Origin: an uncultured Sulfitobacter sp.
GTDB lineage: Bacteria; Pseudomonadota; Alphaproteobacteria; Rhodobacterales; Rhodobacteraceae
Assembly: GCA_938003685.1 (NCBI GenBank)
Contig: CALKXT010000023.1
Location: 1-32,600, forward strand
Reading direction: 5' to 3'
DNA: 32,600 nt
Shown: positions 1 to 9,220 of the stretch, in pieces
Layout: each line of letters opens with the position of its first letter
How positions within the stretch are numbered: position 1 is the first letter of the stretch
Notes under the pieces: model-generated
Databases searched by the model: none
What the model was told of the DNA's origin: nothing
Seen by the model: the letters and a program-made list of their open reading frames with translations, nothing else
Translations under genes and position numbers: made by a program

Positions 1-1
1 C

Positions 2-2845
2 ACGGTGGCCTCGGCGTTGCTTGCCAATGAGGTGCGCCTGATGGGGCGGTCGTTCAAATATCACCGTCCGCGCGGTGTGTTGACCGCGGGTAGCGAAGAA
101 CCAAATGCGTTGATCACCACGGGCGACGGTGCGCAGCGCGAACCCAATGTGCGTGCGACGGTTCAGGAAATCTATGGTGGTTTGGTCACGCGCAGTCAGA
201 ATGCATGGCCGTCACTTGGCTTTGATATAATGGCTGTGAATGACCTGGCCGCGCCGTTTTTGGGCGCGGGGTTTTATTATAAAACCTTCATGTGGCCAAA
301 GAAGTTTTGGGAAGCGGTGTATGAACCGATCATCCGCAAGGCGGCGGGCCTAGGCGGGTTAAGCGGTGAACATAACCCGGATACTTATGAAAAGGCCTAT
401 GCGTTTTGTGATCTGCTGGTGATTGGCGCGGGGCCTACAGGATTGATGGCGGCATTGGCTGCTGCTCGCGCGGGCGCGGATGTCATTCTGGCGGACGAAG
501 ACGCGCTGATGGGCGGGCGGTTAAACGTGGAAACGGGTGAGGTTGATGGTAAGCCGGGACATGTTTGGGCCGCTGATATTGTTGCTGAACTGGCGGACAT
601 GGACAACGTGCGGCTGATGACGCGCACCACGGTAACAGGTGCCTATGACGGCGGAACCTACGGCGCGTTGGAACGGGTGAACCAGCACAATGGCAGGCGT
701 GGGGATGCGCCACTTGAATGTTTCTGGCGGATTGTGGCGAAACAGTCAGTCTTGGCGGCAGGTGCGTTGGAGCGGCCTGTGGCGTTTCAAAATAATGACC
801 GCCCGGGGATCATGATGGCAGGCGCAGTGCGGTCGTATCTGAACCGTTGGGGTGTGAGTGCGGGCAAGCATGTGACGGTGTTTGGCAACAACGACAACGC
901 CCATCAAACCGCGCGGGATTTGCATGCGGCGGGCATTAATGTCGCCGCTCTCGTCGACAGCCGCCATGACGCGGTGGTCGAGGGCGCGGATTTCCCGGTC
1001 TATACAGGCGCGCAGGTTTGCAATGCGGGCGGGCGCAAAGAGCTAGAGAGTATCACAATTCGCACGGCCAGTGGTGAACAGGCGATCCAAACCGATTGTT
1101 TGGGCGTTTCAGGGGGGTGGAACCCCACGGTGCATCTGACCTGTCACATGAATGGACGCCCCACGTGGCGACCTGATATTCAAGCGTTTGTGCCGAGTGA
1201 TGGATCGGTGCCGAACATGACGGCGGCGGGTGCCTGTAACGGGGAGTTTTCGACACACGGCTGTTTGCAGGCAGGTGTAGAGGCGGCCAAGGTTGCCCTG
1301 TCAGCGCTGGGTAAAAAGGCTGGGGATATTGATCTGCCTCAAGCCGAAGATGCCCCCTATAATATGTCACCGCTATGGGCGGTTGCGGGCAAGGGGCGCG
1401 CTTGGCTGGACTTTCAGAACGACGTGTCAGTCAAAGACGTCAAACAGGCGGCGGTTGAGAATTTCAAATCCGTTGAGCATATGAAGCGCTATACCACGCA
1501 AGGCATGGCAACGGATCAGGGCAAGAATTCAAATGTCGGCGCGCTGGCTGTGCTGGCCGATGTTACGGGACGCGCGATACCTGAAACGGGGACAACGACA
1601 TTCCGTCCACCTTATTCACCAGTGGCAATTGCTGCGATGGGGGCAGGGGGGCAAGGCAAAGGCTTTGCGCCTGAACGCCTGACGACTAGTCATAGCGCAA
1701 GCGTCAAAGCAGGCGTGCCGATGATTGAGGCGGGGCTGTGGTACAGGCCCAGCTATTTCCCGCGCGGCGGCGAAACAACGTGGCGGCAATCTTGTGACCG
1801 CGAGGTTGGATTTGTGCGGGGGGCTGTGGGCGTTTGTGATGTGTCCACCTTGGGCAAGATCGACATTCAGGGACCGGACGCTGTAGCCCTGCTTGATTTT
1901 GTCTATACCAACATGTTCAGCACGCTAAAGGTCGGGCGTGTGCGCTATGGCCTGATGCTGCGTGAGGATGGGCATGTGATGGATGATGGCACCTGCGCAC
2001 GCTTGGGCGAGACTCATTATGTCATGACCACAACCACGGCAGCCGCAGGCAATGTGATGCGACACTTGGAGTTTGTAACGCAATGTTTGCATCCTGAATG
2101 GCAAGTGACGTTTACGTCTGTCACGGAGCAATGGGCGCAGTTTGCCGTTGCCGGGCCAAAATCGCGCGACTTATTGAACGGCGTGCTGGATACGCCCATC
2201 GACAATGAAAGCTGGCCGTTCATGGCGTGCGGCGCTGCATCTGTGATGGGCGTTGCGGGGCGGTTATTCCGCATCTCGTTCTCGGGGGAACATGCCTACG
2301 AGGTCGCTGTGCCTGCGCGCTATGGCGCTAGCTTGTTTGATGTGTTGGTCAAACGTGCTGAGAACATGGGTGGCGGCGCTTATGGTATGGAGGCGCTTAA
2401 CGTGCTGCGTATTGAAAAAGGCCATATCACCCATTCTGAAATCCACGGACGCACCACGGCATTTGATGTGGGCATGGGGCGGATGGTATCAGCCAAGAAA
2501 GACTGCATTGGCAAAACCATGTCTGAACGGGTCGGATTGAGGGATGAGGACCGTGAGCAGCTGGTTGGCTTTAAACCCGTTGGGGTGGTTAAGCAACTTA
2601 GCGCGGGGGCGCATATTTTTGACAAGGGTGCTGAGGCTGTCAGGTCCAATGACCAAGGCTACATCACATCGGTGGCGTTTTCGCCAGATGTCGGCAGTTA
2701 CATTGGATTGGGTTTTGTTCGGCGTGGCCCGGAACGGCACGGCGAAGTGATGCGCATGGTCGATCATCTGCGCGGGTTGCAGGCGGATGTTGAAATCTGC
2801 GCGCCTGTCTTTGTCGATCAGGCAGGAGGACGTGTGCGTGGTTGA
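2..2845 (+). CDS. soxA: Sarcosine oxidase alpha subunit (5' end outside window)
   Basis: Large subunit of heterotetrameric sarcosine oxidase, which demethylates sarcosine oxidatively to glycine and H2O2 and passes the one-carbon unit to tetrahydrofolate. The frame is open to the window edge, and the first visible residues (ASALLANEVRLMGRSFKYHR) belong inside the N-terminal domain, so the true start and probably a few tens of residues are missing. Visible domains in order: the N-terminal RSFKYHRPRG block; a nucleotide-binding motif GAGPTGLMAALAAARAG near residue 141; a pyridine-nucleotide-disulfide oxidoreductase region; and a C-terminal GcvT-like folate-binding half from about residue 580, with SGEHAYEV near residue 765. 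The roughly 947 residues present fit the usual length of about 1000. It overlaps soxG by a few bases. soxB and soxD, normally upstream, would lie outside the window. Confidence 0.95.
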   Translation, partial: TVASALLANEVRLMGRSFKYHRPRGVLTAGSEEPNALITTGDGAQREPNVRATVQEIYGGLVTRSQNAWPSLGFDIMAVNDLAAPFLGAGFYYKTFMWPKKFWEAVYEPIIRKAAGLGGLSGEHNPDTYEKAYAFCDLLVIGAGPTGLMAALAAARAGADVILADEDALMGGRLNVETGEVDGKPGHVWAADIVAELADMDNVRLMTRTTVTGAYDGGTYGALERVNQHNGRRGDAPLECFWRIVAKQSVLAAGALERPVAFQNNDRPGIMMAGAVRSYLNRWGVSAGKHVTVFGNNDNAHQTARDLHAAGINVAALVDSRHDAVVEGADFPVYTGAQVCNAGGRKELESITIRTASGEQAIQTDCLGVSGGWNPTVHLTCHMNGRPTWRPDIQAFVPSDGSVPNMTAAGACNGEFSTHGCLQAGVEAAKVALSALGKKAGDIDLPQAEDAPYNMSPLWAVAGKGRAWLDFQNDVSVKDVKQAAVENFKSVEHMKRYTTQGMATDQGKNSNVGALAVLADVTGRAIPETGTTTFRPPYSPVAIAAMGAGGQGKGFAPERLTTSHSASVKAGVPMIEAGLWYRPSYFPRGGETTWRQSCDREVGFVRGAVGVCDVSTLGKIDIQGPDAVALLDFVYTNMFSTLKVGRVRYGLMLREDGHVMDDGTCARLGETHYVMTTTTAAAGNVMRHLEFVTQCLHPEWQVTFTSVTEQWAQFAVAGPKSRDLLNGVLDTPIDNESWPFMACGAASVMGVAGRLFRISFSGEHAYEVAVPARYGASLFDVLVKRAENMGGGAYGMEALNVLRIEKGHITHSEIHGRTTAFDVGMGRMVSAKKDCIGKTMSERVGLRDEDREQLVGFKPVGVVKQLSAGAHIFDKGAEAVRSNDQGYITSVAFSPDVGSYIGLGFVRRGPERHGEVMRMVDHLRGLQADVEICAPVFVDQAGGRVRG

Positions 2846-3380
2846 TTTAATAGCAAAAACGGCCTGCGAAGGATTGTTGCCGCTGACGGTGGGCGGCAAC
2901 ACCTTGGAAGAAGTTGAGCCGGGGCACATTACATCATTGTCGCCTTTTGGTGAGGCTACGGCGATGTCCAATGTGTTGGAAACGGCGCATGGCATGAGGG
3001 TGCCAAAACCAAATCGTTCAACGGGCAAAGGCGGTGCGCGCTGCGTTTGGTTTGGGCAAGGTGAGGCCGTGTTAATTGGGCCTGCACCTGATGCATCGCT
3101 GGGCAAACACGGGGCTGTTGTTGATATTTCTGACGGCTGGGCCTGTGTCGAGCTGAGTGGTGCTGCCGCCGTTGACGTTTTGGCGCGACTGGTGCCTGTT
3201 GATTTGCGTGGTAGTGTCTTCAAGCGCGGTCATACGGTGCGTACGCAAGTCCTGCACATGACCGCGTCGATCACTCGCGTTGGGGCAGATCGATTTCAGA
3301 TCATGGTGTTCCGATCTATGGCGGTCACACTTGTTCACGATCTTCAAGAGGCTATGGCAGCGGTGGCGTCGCGCGGGTAA
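2838..3380 (+). CDS. soxG: Sarcosine oxidase gamma subunit
   Basis: Small GcvT-like subunit that completes the SoxBDAG complex. I chose the GTG at 2838 (MVDLIAKTACEG, 180 aa): the Shine-Dalgarno AGGAGG at 2824-2829 lies 8 bases upstream of it, while the other in-frame GTG at 2832 is only 2 bases from the SD. The gene overlaps the soxA stop by 8 bases, so translation is probably coupled. Recognisable family features are the N-terminal 'SPFG' segment followed by a glycine/arginine-rich turn, and the hydrophobic 'WACVELSGAAAVDVLARL' helix near residue 100. Position directly after soxA, length and composition all fit SoxG. The family is poorly conserved, so the assignment rests partly on context. 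Confidence 0.9.
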   Translation: MVDLIAKTACEGLLPLTVGGNTLEEVEPGHITSLSPFGEATAMSNVLETAHGMRVPKPNRSTGKGGARCVWFGQGEAVLIGPAPDASLGKHGAVVDISDGWACVELSGAAAVDVLARLVPVDLRGSVFKRGHTVRTQVLHMTASITRVGADRFQIMVFRSMAVTLVHDLQEAMAAVASRG

Positions 3381-3436
3381 TCTGGCGATCAGGGGCCCGA
3401 ATCCCTGCCTAGTGTAGAGTTAAGTGGAGCGATCTT

Positions 3437-3748
3437 ATGATGATGAAACCAATTGCGATGGCCGTTGCTGCGGCGTTATTGATGACCTCGGGCCCAAGTT
3501 TTGCCGCGTCCAAAAAAGCGACGGATTGCGGGCATCAGGCAGCTGTTGTTGGTGCGGTTCAAAAAGCCCGCATTGAACGCGTAAAAGAACGCAAAGTTCC
3601 AGAGCATGTCGCGGCGCAAGCAACCTGGCCTGATAGCTACAATACCGCGATCCCGCTGGTGACCCCTTGGGTGTACGAGATGAAAATGCGGGACGTCAAA
3701 AGCCAAGATTTGGCTGCGGCGTGGAACGAGATGTGTTTGGCGCAGTAA
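3437..3748 (+). CDS. Small secreted protein, unknown function
   Basis: A 103-residue protein with a clear signal peptide: MMMKPIAMAV, then a hydrophobic core and a probable cleavage after SFA-A near residue 24. The mature part is short and charged (KKATDCGHQ, RIERVKERKVPEHVA) and has one cysteine near each end, which could form a disulfide in the periplasm. Three ATG codons in a row open the gene, so the exact start is uncertain by two residues. I recognise no domain. It stands alone between soxG and dnaG and is followed by an inverted repeat at 3754-3787, so it is probably its own transcription unit. Confidence 0.75.
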   Translation: MMMKPIAMAVAAALLMTSGPSFAASKKATDCGHQAAVVGAVQKARIERVKERKVPEHVAAQATWPDSYNTAIPLVTPWVYEMKMRDVKSQDLAAAWNEMCLAQ

Positions 3749-3753
3749 TGTAG

Positions 3754-3787
3754 GATCAAAGGTGTTGGGCACCACTGGACTTTGATC
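3754..3787 (+). terminator. Inverted repeat after the small secreted protein gene
   Basis: GATCAAAG (3754-3761) is exactly complementary to CTTTGATC (3780-3787). The loop contains a smaller GGTG/CACC stem. There is no T-run after it, so it is not a classical intrinsic terminator. It may protect the 3' end of the upstream mRNA or lie in the dnaG leader. Confidence 0.35.
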
Positions 3788-3810
3788 TGTGCGACCCAAT
3801 ATAAAGACCT

Positions 3811-5775
3811 ATGAGCCTACCACCCGGATTTTTGGACGAACTACGTACCCGCGCCAGCCTGTCACAGGTGGTGGGGCGCAAGGTCATGTGGGATCAGCGC
3901 AAGTCCAATCAGGGCAAGGGCGACATGTGGGCACCGTGCCCGTTTCACCAAGAAAAATCCGCAAGTTTTCACGTCGATGATCGTAAAGGATTTTATTACT
4001 GCTTTGGCTGTCACGCCAAGGGCGATGCGATTTCCTTTGTGCGCGAGACTGAGAACGTAAGCTTCATGGAAGCCGTCGAGATTTTGGCACGTGAAGCTGG
4101 GATGCCGGTGCCAAAGCAAGACCCGCGTGCGCAGCAAAAGGCCGACAAGCGTACTGAGTTGGCTGAGGTAATGGAACAGGCGGTGCAATACTTTCGCCTG
4201 CAACTGCGCACAGGCGTGGCGGCGGATGCGCGCGCCTATCTTGAACGTCGTGGGCTAAGCGAGGCCGCGCTAGAACGCTGGGAAATCGGGTTTGCCCCTG
4301 ACGCGTGGCAGGGTTTGTGGGATGCACTGAAGGCCAAAGGCGTTTCTGACGAATTAATCCTTGGGGCGGGGCTGGCCAAACCTTCGACTAAGGGAGGCAA
4401 GCCTTATGATACGTTCCGGGGCCGCATCATGTTCCCGATCCGCGATGCGCGGGGCCGTGCAATTGCCTTTGGTGGGCGCGCGATGGACCCCAATGACAAT
4501 GCCAAATATCTGAATTCGCCCGAGACCGAATTGTTCGACAAAGGTCGCAGCCTTTATAATGTGAAAGAGGCGCGGGTGGCGGCAGGTAAGGGGCAACCCT
4601 TGATCGTGGCCGAAGGGTACATGGACGTGATTGCCCTGCAAGGCGCAGGATTTGAGGCGGCTGTTGCGCCTTTGGGCACTGCGATCACTGAAAACCAGTT
4701 GCAGATGTTGTGGCGCGTGTCGCCAGAGCCGATCATCACGCTGGATGGGGATACTGCCGGGCAACGCGCCGCGCTGCGGCTGATTGATCTGGCGCTGCCA
4801 TTGTTGGAAGCGGGACAAAGCCTGCGATTTGCAGTGATGCCAGAAGGGCAGGACCCTGATGATCTGCTGAAATCCCAAGGGGCAGGCGCGTTACAAAAGC
4901 TGCTGGACGCCGCGATGCCTATGGTGCGCCTGCTGTGGCAACGCGAAACCGACGGCAAGGTGTTTGATAGTCCTGAGCGTAAGGCCGCACTTGATAAATC
5001 TTTGCGTGAAAAGATCATGCTGATCAAAGATCCGTCAATCCGCAGCCATTATGGTCAAGAGATCAAGGATCTGCGCTGGCAGTTGTTTCGTCCACAAGCC
5101 GCCAAACGTCCGGCGGGGCGTGGTCGAAATACAGGCAAATGGCAACCTGCGCCGGAACCTCCGATGGCCAGCACCAAGGCGTCAGCTTTGGCTGCGGCAA
5201 CAGACGCGCGCACCGCTGAACATCTGCGCGAGGCGGTGATTTTGGCAGCCTTTGCGAATTGCCCGCAGATCATTGAGGATTTTGAGGGTGGCCTTGAAAG
5301 CATGACCTGCCACGACCGCACGCATGCCGTTCTGCGCGATTTGCTTTTGCGCTATGGTCATCGCGGTCCAGCAGAGTTGGGGGAACATATTTTCAACGCG
5401 CTGGGCGAAGGTGCCCTTGAAAATCTCATGTCGCAGCGCCACGTAGCGATTACGCCCTGTATTCGTAACCCCGGTGACGCCGAAATGGCGACCATGACGG
5501 TGACCGAAGAATTGGCAAAGTTGGAATCAGCGCGTGGATTGAATGCTGAAATTGCTGAAGCGACCGAAGATTTGAGCGGCGTGGCCGACGAAGGTGTGAC
5601 ATGGCGGTTAAGCGAAGCAGCCCGCGCAGCGGATCATGCCACGCGTACAGGCCAAGAAGATAAGGCTGAATATGATGTGGGCGACAATGGTGCGCGCATC
5701 AAAAGAGAAGAGCGTAGCGCACTGGATGCCCTGCTTGGCGGCATTAAATATGAGAAACCAAAGGGCCGTGGATAG
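3811..5775 (+). CDS. dnaG: DNA primase
   Basis: Synthesises RNA primers for the replisome together with DnaB helicase. The 654-residue protein has the full primase layout. The N-terminal zinc ribbon shows Cys43, His46, Cys64 and Cys67 in CPFH...CFGC. Next is the RNA polymerase core. The Toprim domain follows, with EGYMDV (Glu268) and the metal-binding DGDTAG (Asp312, Asp314). A C-terminal DnaB-interaction region comes after an Ala/Pro/Arg-rich linker near residues 430-455. The ATG at 3811 gives the usual start (MSLPPGFLDELR). rpoD follows 134 bases later, the conserved alphaproteobacterial dnaG-rpoD order. No disruption is visible. Confidence 0.98.
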   Translation: MSLPPGFLDELRTRASLSQVVGRKVMWDQRKSNQGKGDMWAPCPFHQEKSASFHVDDRKGFYYCFGCHAKGDAISFVRETENVSFMEAVEILAREAGMPVPKQDPRAQQKADKRTELAEVMEQAVQYFRLQLRTGVAADARAYLERRGLSEAALERWEIGFAPDAWQGLWDALKAKGVSDELILGAGLAKPSTKGGKPYDTFRGRIMFPIRDARGRAIAFGGRAMDPNDNAKYLNSPETELFDKGRSLYNVKEARVAAGKGQPLIVAEGYMDVIALQGAGFEAAVAPLGTAITENQLQMLWRVSPEPIITLDGDTAGQRAALRLIDLALPLLEAGQSLRFAVMPEGQDPDDLLKSQGAGALQKLLDAAMPMVRLLWQRETDGKVFDSPERKAALDKSLREKIMLIKDPSIRSHYGQEIKDLRWQLFRPQAAKRPAGRGRNTGKWQPAPEPPMASTKASALAAATDARTAEHLREAVILAAFANCPQIIEDFEGGLESMTCHDRTHAVLRDLLLRYGHRGPAELGEHIFNALGEGALENLMSQRHVAITPCIRNPGDAEMATMTVTEELAKLESARGLNAEIAEATEDLSGVADEGVTWRLSEAARAADHATRTGQEDKAEYDVGDNGARIKREERSALDALLGGIKYEKPKGRG

Positions 5776-5829
5776 AGATCACGTGACCTTTTCGCAGGAA
5801 CTTTATGAAAAAGCAGGGTATCGGCTTTA

Positions 5830-5885
5830 AGAATCACCCAAAAACCCGCATGATTCGCAAAACCGAATCACCCAACACTGATTCG
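5830..5885 (+). promoter_or_regulatory. Cluster of four GANTC (CcrM) sites and repeats in the rpoD leader
   Basis: Four GANTC sites lie in 54 bases just upstream of rpoD: GAATC 5831, GATTC 5852, GAATC 5865 and GATTC 5880. GANTC is the target of the CcrM cell-cycle methyltransferase of Alphaproteobacteria. The sites sit in a repeat array. GAATCACCCAA occurs at 5831-5841 and 5865-5875. TGATTCG occurs at 5851-5857 and 5879-5885. The central CGAATCA (5864-5870) is complementary to both TGATTCG copies, so two mutually exclusive 7-bp hairpins are possible. A regulatory role is inference. Confidence 0.6.
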
Positions 5886-5909
5886 ATTTGACCGCTGGAG
5901 GAGCAAAAC

Positions 5910-7895
5910 ATGGCCGCCAAAGATACGAACGACGATGGCAAACGAGACGAGAACGACAGCGGCCATTCGCTTGATATGAGCCAAGCTGCGGTTAAAAAGA
6001 TGATCGGTGAGGCCCGCGAGAAGGGTTATATCACATACGGTCAGCTGAATAATGTGCTGCCCCCCGATCAGGTCGGGTCCGAGCAGATCGAAGATGTGAT
6101 GTCGATGCTGTCCGAAATGGGCATCAACATTATTGAAGATGAAGACGCTGAAGAAGAAGAAGCCAAAGGCGGCACCGACATTGCCACCACGGATTCTGCA
6201 CGCGACGTAACGCTGTCAGCGGGCACTGCCGAAAAGCTGGATCGCACCGATGATCCGGTGCGCATGTATCTGCGTGAAATGGGCTCTGTCGAACTGCTGT
6301 CTCGTGAGGGCGAGATCGCGATTGCCAAGCGCATCGAGGCGGGCCGTAACACGATGATCGCGGGGCTATGTGAAAGCCCACTAACTTTTCAGGCGATCAC
6401 CATTTGGCGCGACGAATTGTTGTCAGAGGATATTCTGCTGCGCGATGTGATCGACCTTGAGGCGACATTCGGCAATACAATGGGCGAAGAAGAAACCACG
6501 CCTGTTGTGGTTCCCGGGGTGCCTGTTGCTGAGGCGAAACCGGGCGAAGAAAAAGCCGAAGTTGATGCCGATGGCAATCCTATCAGCACCGATGATGACG
6601 ATGATGATGAAGACGAACAGGCCAACATGTCACTGGCCGCTATGGAAGCCGCGCTGAAGCCACAGGTTTTGGAAGCGCTGGACATCATTGCTGATGACTA
6701 CATCAAGTTGAGCGAAATGCAGGACAGTCGGATTTCGGCAACTCTGAACGAAGATGGCTCATTCTCAACCAAGAACGAAGCAACCTATCAAAAGCTGCGC
6801 GCCGAGATTGTGCTGTTGGTGAATGAATTGCACCTGCACAACAACCGCATCGAAGCCCTGATTGACCAGCTGTACGGCATCAACCGCCGCATCATGCAAA
6901 TTGACTCTGCGATGGTGAAACTGGCTGACCAAGCCCGGATCAACCGCAAAGAGTTTGTGGATGATTATCGCGGCTATGAGCTTGATCCAAACTGGATGGA
7001 GCGGATGGCCGAAAAGTCCGGTCGTGGGTGGCAGATGTTCATCGAACGCTCATCCGGCAAGGTCGAAGAATTGCGCGCTGACATGGCGCAGGTTGGTCAG
7101 TACGTTGGTCTCGATATCTCTGAATTCCGCCGCATCGTGCAGCAGGTTCAGAAGGGTGAAAAAGAGGCCCGTCAGGCCAAGAAAGAAATGGTCGAAGCGA
7201 ACCTGCGTTTGGTTATTTCGATTGCGAAAAAATACACCAACCGCGGCCTGCAATTCCTTGATTTGATTCAGGAAGGTAACATCGGCCTGATGAAGGCCGT
7301 TGATAAGTTTGAATATCGCCGAGGCTATAAATTCTCGACCTATGCAACATGGTGGATCCGTCAGGCGATCACCCGTTCTATCGCGGATCAGGCCCGTACA
7401 ATCCGTATTCCTGTGCATATGATCGAAACGATCAACAAATTGGTCCGTACCGGGCGCCAGATGTTGCACGAGATTGGCCGCGAACCGACGCCAGAAGAAT
7501 TGGCAGCCAAGCTGCAAATGCCGTTGGAAAAAGTCCGCAAGGTGATGAAAATCGCCAAGGAACCGATTTCACTGGAAACACCCATCGGTGACGAAGAAGA
7601 CAGCCAGTTGGGTGACTTCATCGAGGACAAGAATGCCGTACTGCCCTTGGACAGCGCCATTCAGGAAAACCTCAAGGAAACCACCACGCGCGTATTGGCA
7701 TCACTGACACCGCGCGAAGAACGTGTGCTGCGGATGCGCTTTGGCATCGGGATGAACACCGATCATACTTTGGAAGAAGTTGGCCAACAGTTTAGCGTGA
7801 CACGTGAACGTATCCGCCAGATTGAGGCAAAAGCGTTGCGTAAGCTAAAGCACCCGTCGCGCAGCAGAAAGCTGCGGTCATTCTTAGATCAATAG
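5910..7895 (+). CDS. rpoD: RNA polymerase primary sigma factor (sigma-70)
   Basis: Housekeeping sigma factor that directs RNA polymerase to -35/-10 promoters. The ATG at 5910 follows a strong SD (GGAGGAGCAAAAC). The order is region 1.1 (about residues 20-95), region 1.2 ([17 protein letters not shown] near residue 113), a non-conserved region with a very acidic run (DDDDDDEDE near residue 230), regions 2.1-2.4 ([20 protein letters not shown] from about residue 431, then [13 protein letters not shown]), region 3, and region 4.2 with a helix-turn-helix ([20 protein letters not shown]) near the end. The length of 661 is normal for alphaproteobacterial RpoD. Upstream is dnaG and a GANTC-rich leader. 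Downstream an unrelated AT-rich gene begins 2 bases after the stop. Confidence 0.98.
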   Translation: MAAKDTNDDGKRDENDSGHSLDMSQAAVKKMIGEAREKGYITYGQLNNVLPPDQVGSEQIEDVMSMLSEMGINIIEDEDAEEEEAKGGTDIATTDSARDVTLSAGTAEKLDRTDDPVRMYLREMGSVELLSREGEIAIAKRIEAGRNTMIAGLCESPLTFQAITIWRDELLSEDILLRDVIDLEATFGNTMGEEETTPVVVPGVPVAEAKPGEEKAEVDADGNPISTDDDDDDEDEQANMSLAAMEAALKPQVLEALDIIADDYIKLSEMQDSRISATLNEDGSFSTKNEATYQKLRAEIVLLVNELHLHNNRIEALIDQLYGINRRIMQIDSAMVKLADQARINRKEFVDDYRGYELDPNWMERMAEKSGRGWQMFIERSSGKVEELRADMAQVGQYVGLDISEFRRIVQQVQKGEKEARQAKKEMVEANLRLVISIAKKYTNRGLQFLDLIQEGNIGLMKAVDKFEYRRGYKFSTYATWWIRQAITRSIADQARTIRIPVHMIETINKLVRTGRQMLHEIGREPTPEELAAKLQMPLEKVRKVMKIAKEPISLETPIGDEEDSQLGDFIEDKNAVLPLDSAIQENLKETTTRVLASLTPREERVLRMRFGIGMNTDHTLEEVGQQFSVTRERIRQIEAKALRKLKHPSRSRKLRSFLDQ

Positions 7896-7897
7896 AT

Positions 7898-8575
7898 ATG
7901 TCCGGCTATGAGATGTATCGACCTGTTACATCTGATGCACAAAATATTTTCAACGAGTTTAGTCAGCTTTCGGACATGGTCTGGAAGTTCCCTAGATTTC
8001 TTGAGAATGAAACACGTATTGAGCAGGATAAGCTGGATGGTTATTTTCCGATCAGTGACCGTTCAGTTGTTATGTTGCGTACAATTAGGGCGTCCTCAGA
8101 AAGGCAGAAGCTCTTTGTAGAGTTTCCGCGATACTTGCACCAAACGGGTGTTCTTCTGACTGTAGCACTTTATGAGGCACGTTTGGTTCAGAGCGTAAAT
8201 AGAATACTGTGTCCAGAAAAGCCCGTTGACGGGCTTAATGGATGTCAGGAGTATTTACAGAAAAGCGGTTATTCTCTGGACGATTTACGCTTCGCTCGAC
8301 AAGTGGAAATCGCCCTTGTTGTGCGTCACTGTATTATTCACCTCTCCGGTTATATTGATCATCTTAGGAGGGGAGATTGGCTGATAAAGCAAATTATGAA
8401 TAAGCAATATCTAGAAGCGTGGCAGATCGATCGTGGGATTGAAGGCAATGGACCTATATTAAGCATTGAGCAAGATGATCATGGCAACCGGCTTGTTATT
8501 TGTCATACGTATGCATTTAGCATTGGCTCTCGTTTGAGAGATAATCTGTGCGAATTGATTGATCGACTAAGTTAA
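7898..8575 (+). CDS. Uncharacterised protein with a HEPN-like R-x4-H motif
   Basis: A 225-residue protein with no certain family assignment. Seen: a helical layout in which LLTVALYEARLVQSVNRIL (about residues 87-105) is followed by a short linker, GCQEYLQKSGYSLDD and then VVRHCIIHLSGYID with Arg143 and His148. An R-x4-H motif after a long helix, followed by a Gly and a basic/acidic tail, is the arrangement of HEPN domains, which are often RNases in toxin-antitoxin and abortive-infection systems. Calling it HEPN is inference from this pattern. The gene begins 2 bases after the rpoD stop without a good SD, so it probably depends on the rpoD transcript. It is AT-rich: bases 8161-8220 contain 24 G+C of 60, against 40 of 60 for 4201-4260 in dnaG. 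That suggests acquisition by transfer. No antitoxin-like partner is next to it. Confidence 0.8.
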   Translation: MSGYEMYRPVTSDAQNIFNEFSQLSDMVWKFPRFLENETRIEQDKLDGYFPISDRSVVMLRTIRASSERQKLFVEFPRYLHQTGVLLTVALYEARLVQSVNRILCPEKPVDGLNGCQEYLQKSGYSLDDLRFARQVEIALVVRHCIIHLSGYIDHLRRGDWLIKQIMNKQYLEAWQIDRGIEGNGPILSIEQDDHGNRLVICHTYAFSIGSRLRDNLCELIDRLS

Positions 8576-8761
8576 GGTGTAATACTGCTTTTCGCGTGAA
8601 TGGCAGAATGATGAGGGCGCATTTTGTTTTGACATCGGCGCTCATCTGCCCGGCGGTGCGTTGCTGATCCGGTATCATGGCCAACTAGTGCCGCAGCTGT
8701 GATTTTGACGTGTGCGTTCAAAGGTCTATCTTAGCGTAAATCCTAACGGAGAGTTCCTGAC
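8576..8761. other. Intergenic region
   Basis: A 186-base gap. I see an imperfect inverted repeat (GATGAGGGCGC near 8610 against GCGCTCATC near 8637, with a two-base bulge) and a TTGACA at about 8630. The downstream gene has its SD (GGAGAG) at the right edge. Nothing else is supported. Confidence 0.3.
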
Positions 8762-9172
8762 ATGCGTTCCCTAATCATTGCCTCCCTTTGTGCCAGCTTA
8801 CCAATTGCAGCCAATGCACAAGCGTTTCGCGCTGAAAGCCACCTGATTGTTGCCCCCCTGAATGGCAAGGATTTTGAAGTCATAGAGGCCCGTGGCGAAG
8901 GTCCGCGTGGTATATGGTGTGCGGCAGCTGATTTTGCCAAGTCGCGCCTTGGTTCCTCTGGTGGCACGCGACTGTATATCAAATCGGGTCGCGGCCCGTC
9001 AGTCGCAGCGCCGGGTCGCAAAGGCGTCGTCTTTACGACGGATCAGGCGCGCATTGATAGCAAGCCGAGCCGTGGGTATTCTGTGAGTGTGACCAAGGTA
9101 GGGTACAATCTGTCCGTTGGGCATGCCTATGGGTTTTGTCAGGACTATTGGGAGGTTTTCCCGTTCCGTTAA
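8762..9172 (+). CDS. Secreted protein, unknown function
   Basis: A 136-residue protein with a Sec signal peptide (MRSLIIASLCASLPIAANAQ, probable cleavage after ANA or NAQ). The mature domain has two cysteines, in GIWCAAADFA (Cys53) and YGFCQDYWEVF near the C-terminus. They could pair and are flanked by aromatic residues. A GGTRLYIKSGRGPS stretch in the middle looks like a beta-hairpin. The start is fixed by GGAGAG upstream. I recognise no named family; the sequence looks like a conserved Rhodobacterales periplasmic protein. The neighbouring YjbQ gene begins about 50 bases later, so co-transcription is possible. Confidence 0.8.
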   Translation: MRSLIIASLCASLPIAANAQAFRAESHLIVAPLNGKDFEVIEARGEGPRGIWCAAADFAKSRLGSSGGTRLYIKSGRGPSVAAPGRKGVVFTTDQARIDSKPSRGYSVSVTKVGYNLSVGHAYGFCQDYWEVFPFR

Positions 9173-9220
9173 GGGTGTGATGCATTGCATCGCGACATCC
9201 ATCACGTCACACACAAGCCT

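Noticed and set aside
2489-3223. Open frame of 244 codons on the minus strand across soxA/soxG
   Set aside because: Low-complexity, Pro/Ser/Thr-rich translation opposite two well-supported genes; no SD or homology pattern.
3390-3407. CAGGG/CCCTG hairpin after soxG as a terminator
   Set aside because: Only 5 bp with an 8-base loop and no T-run.
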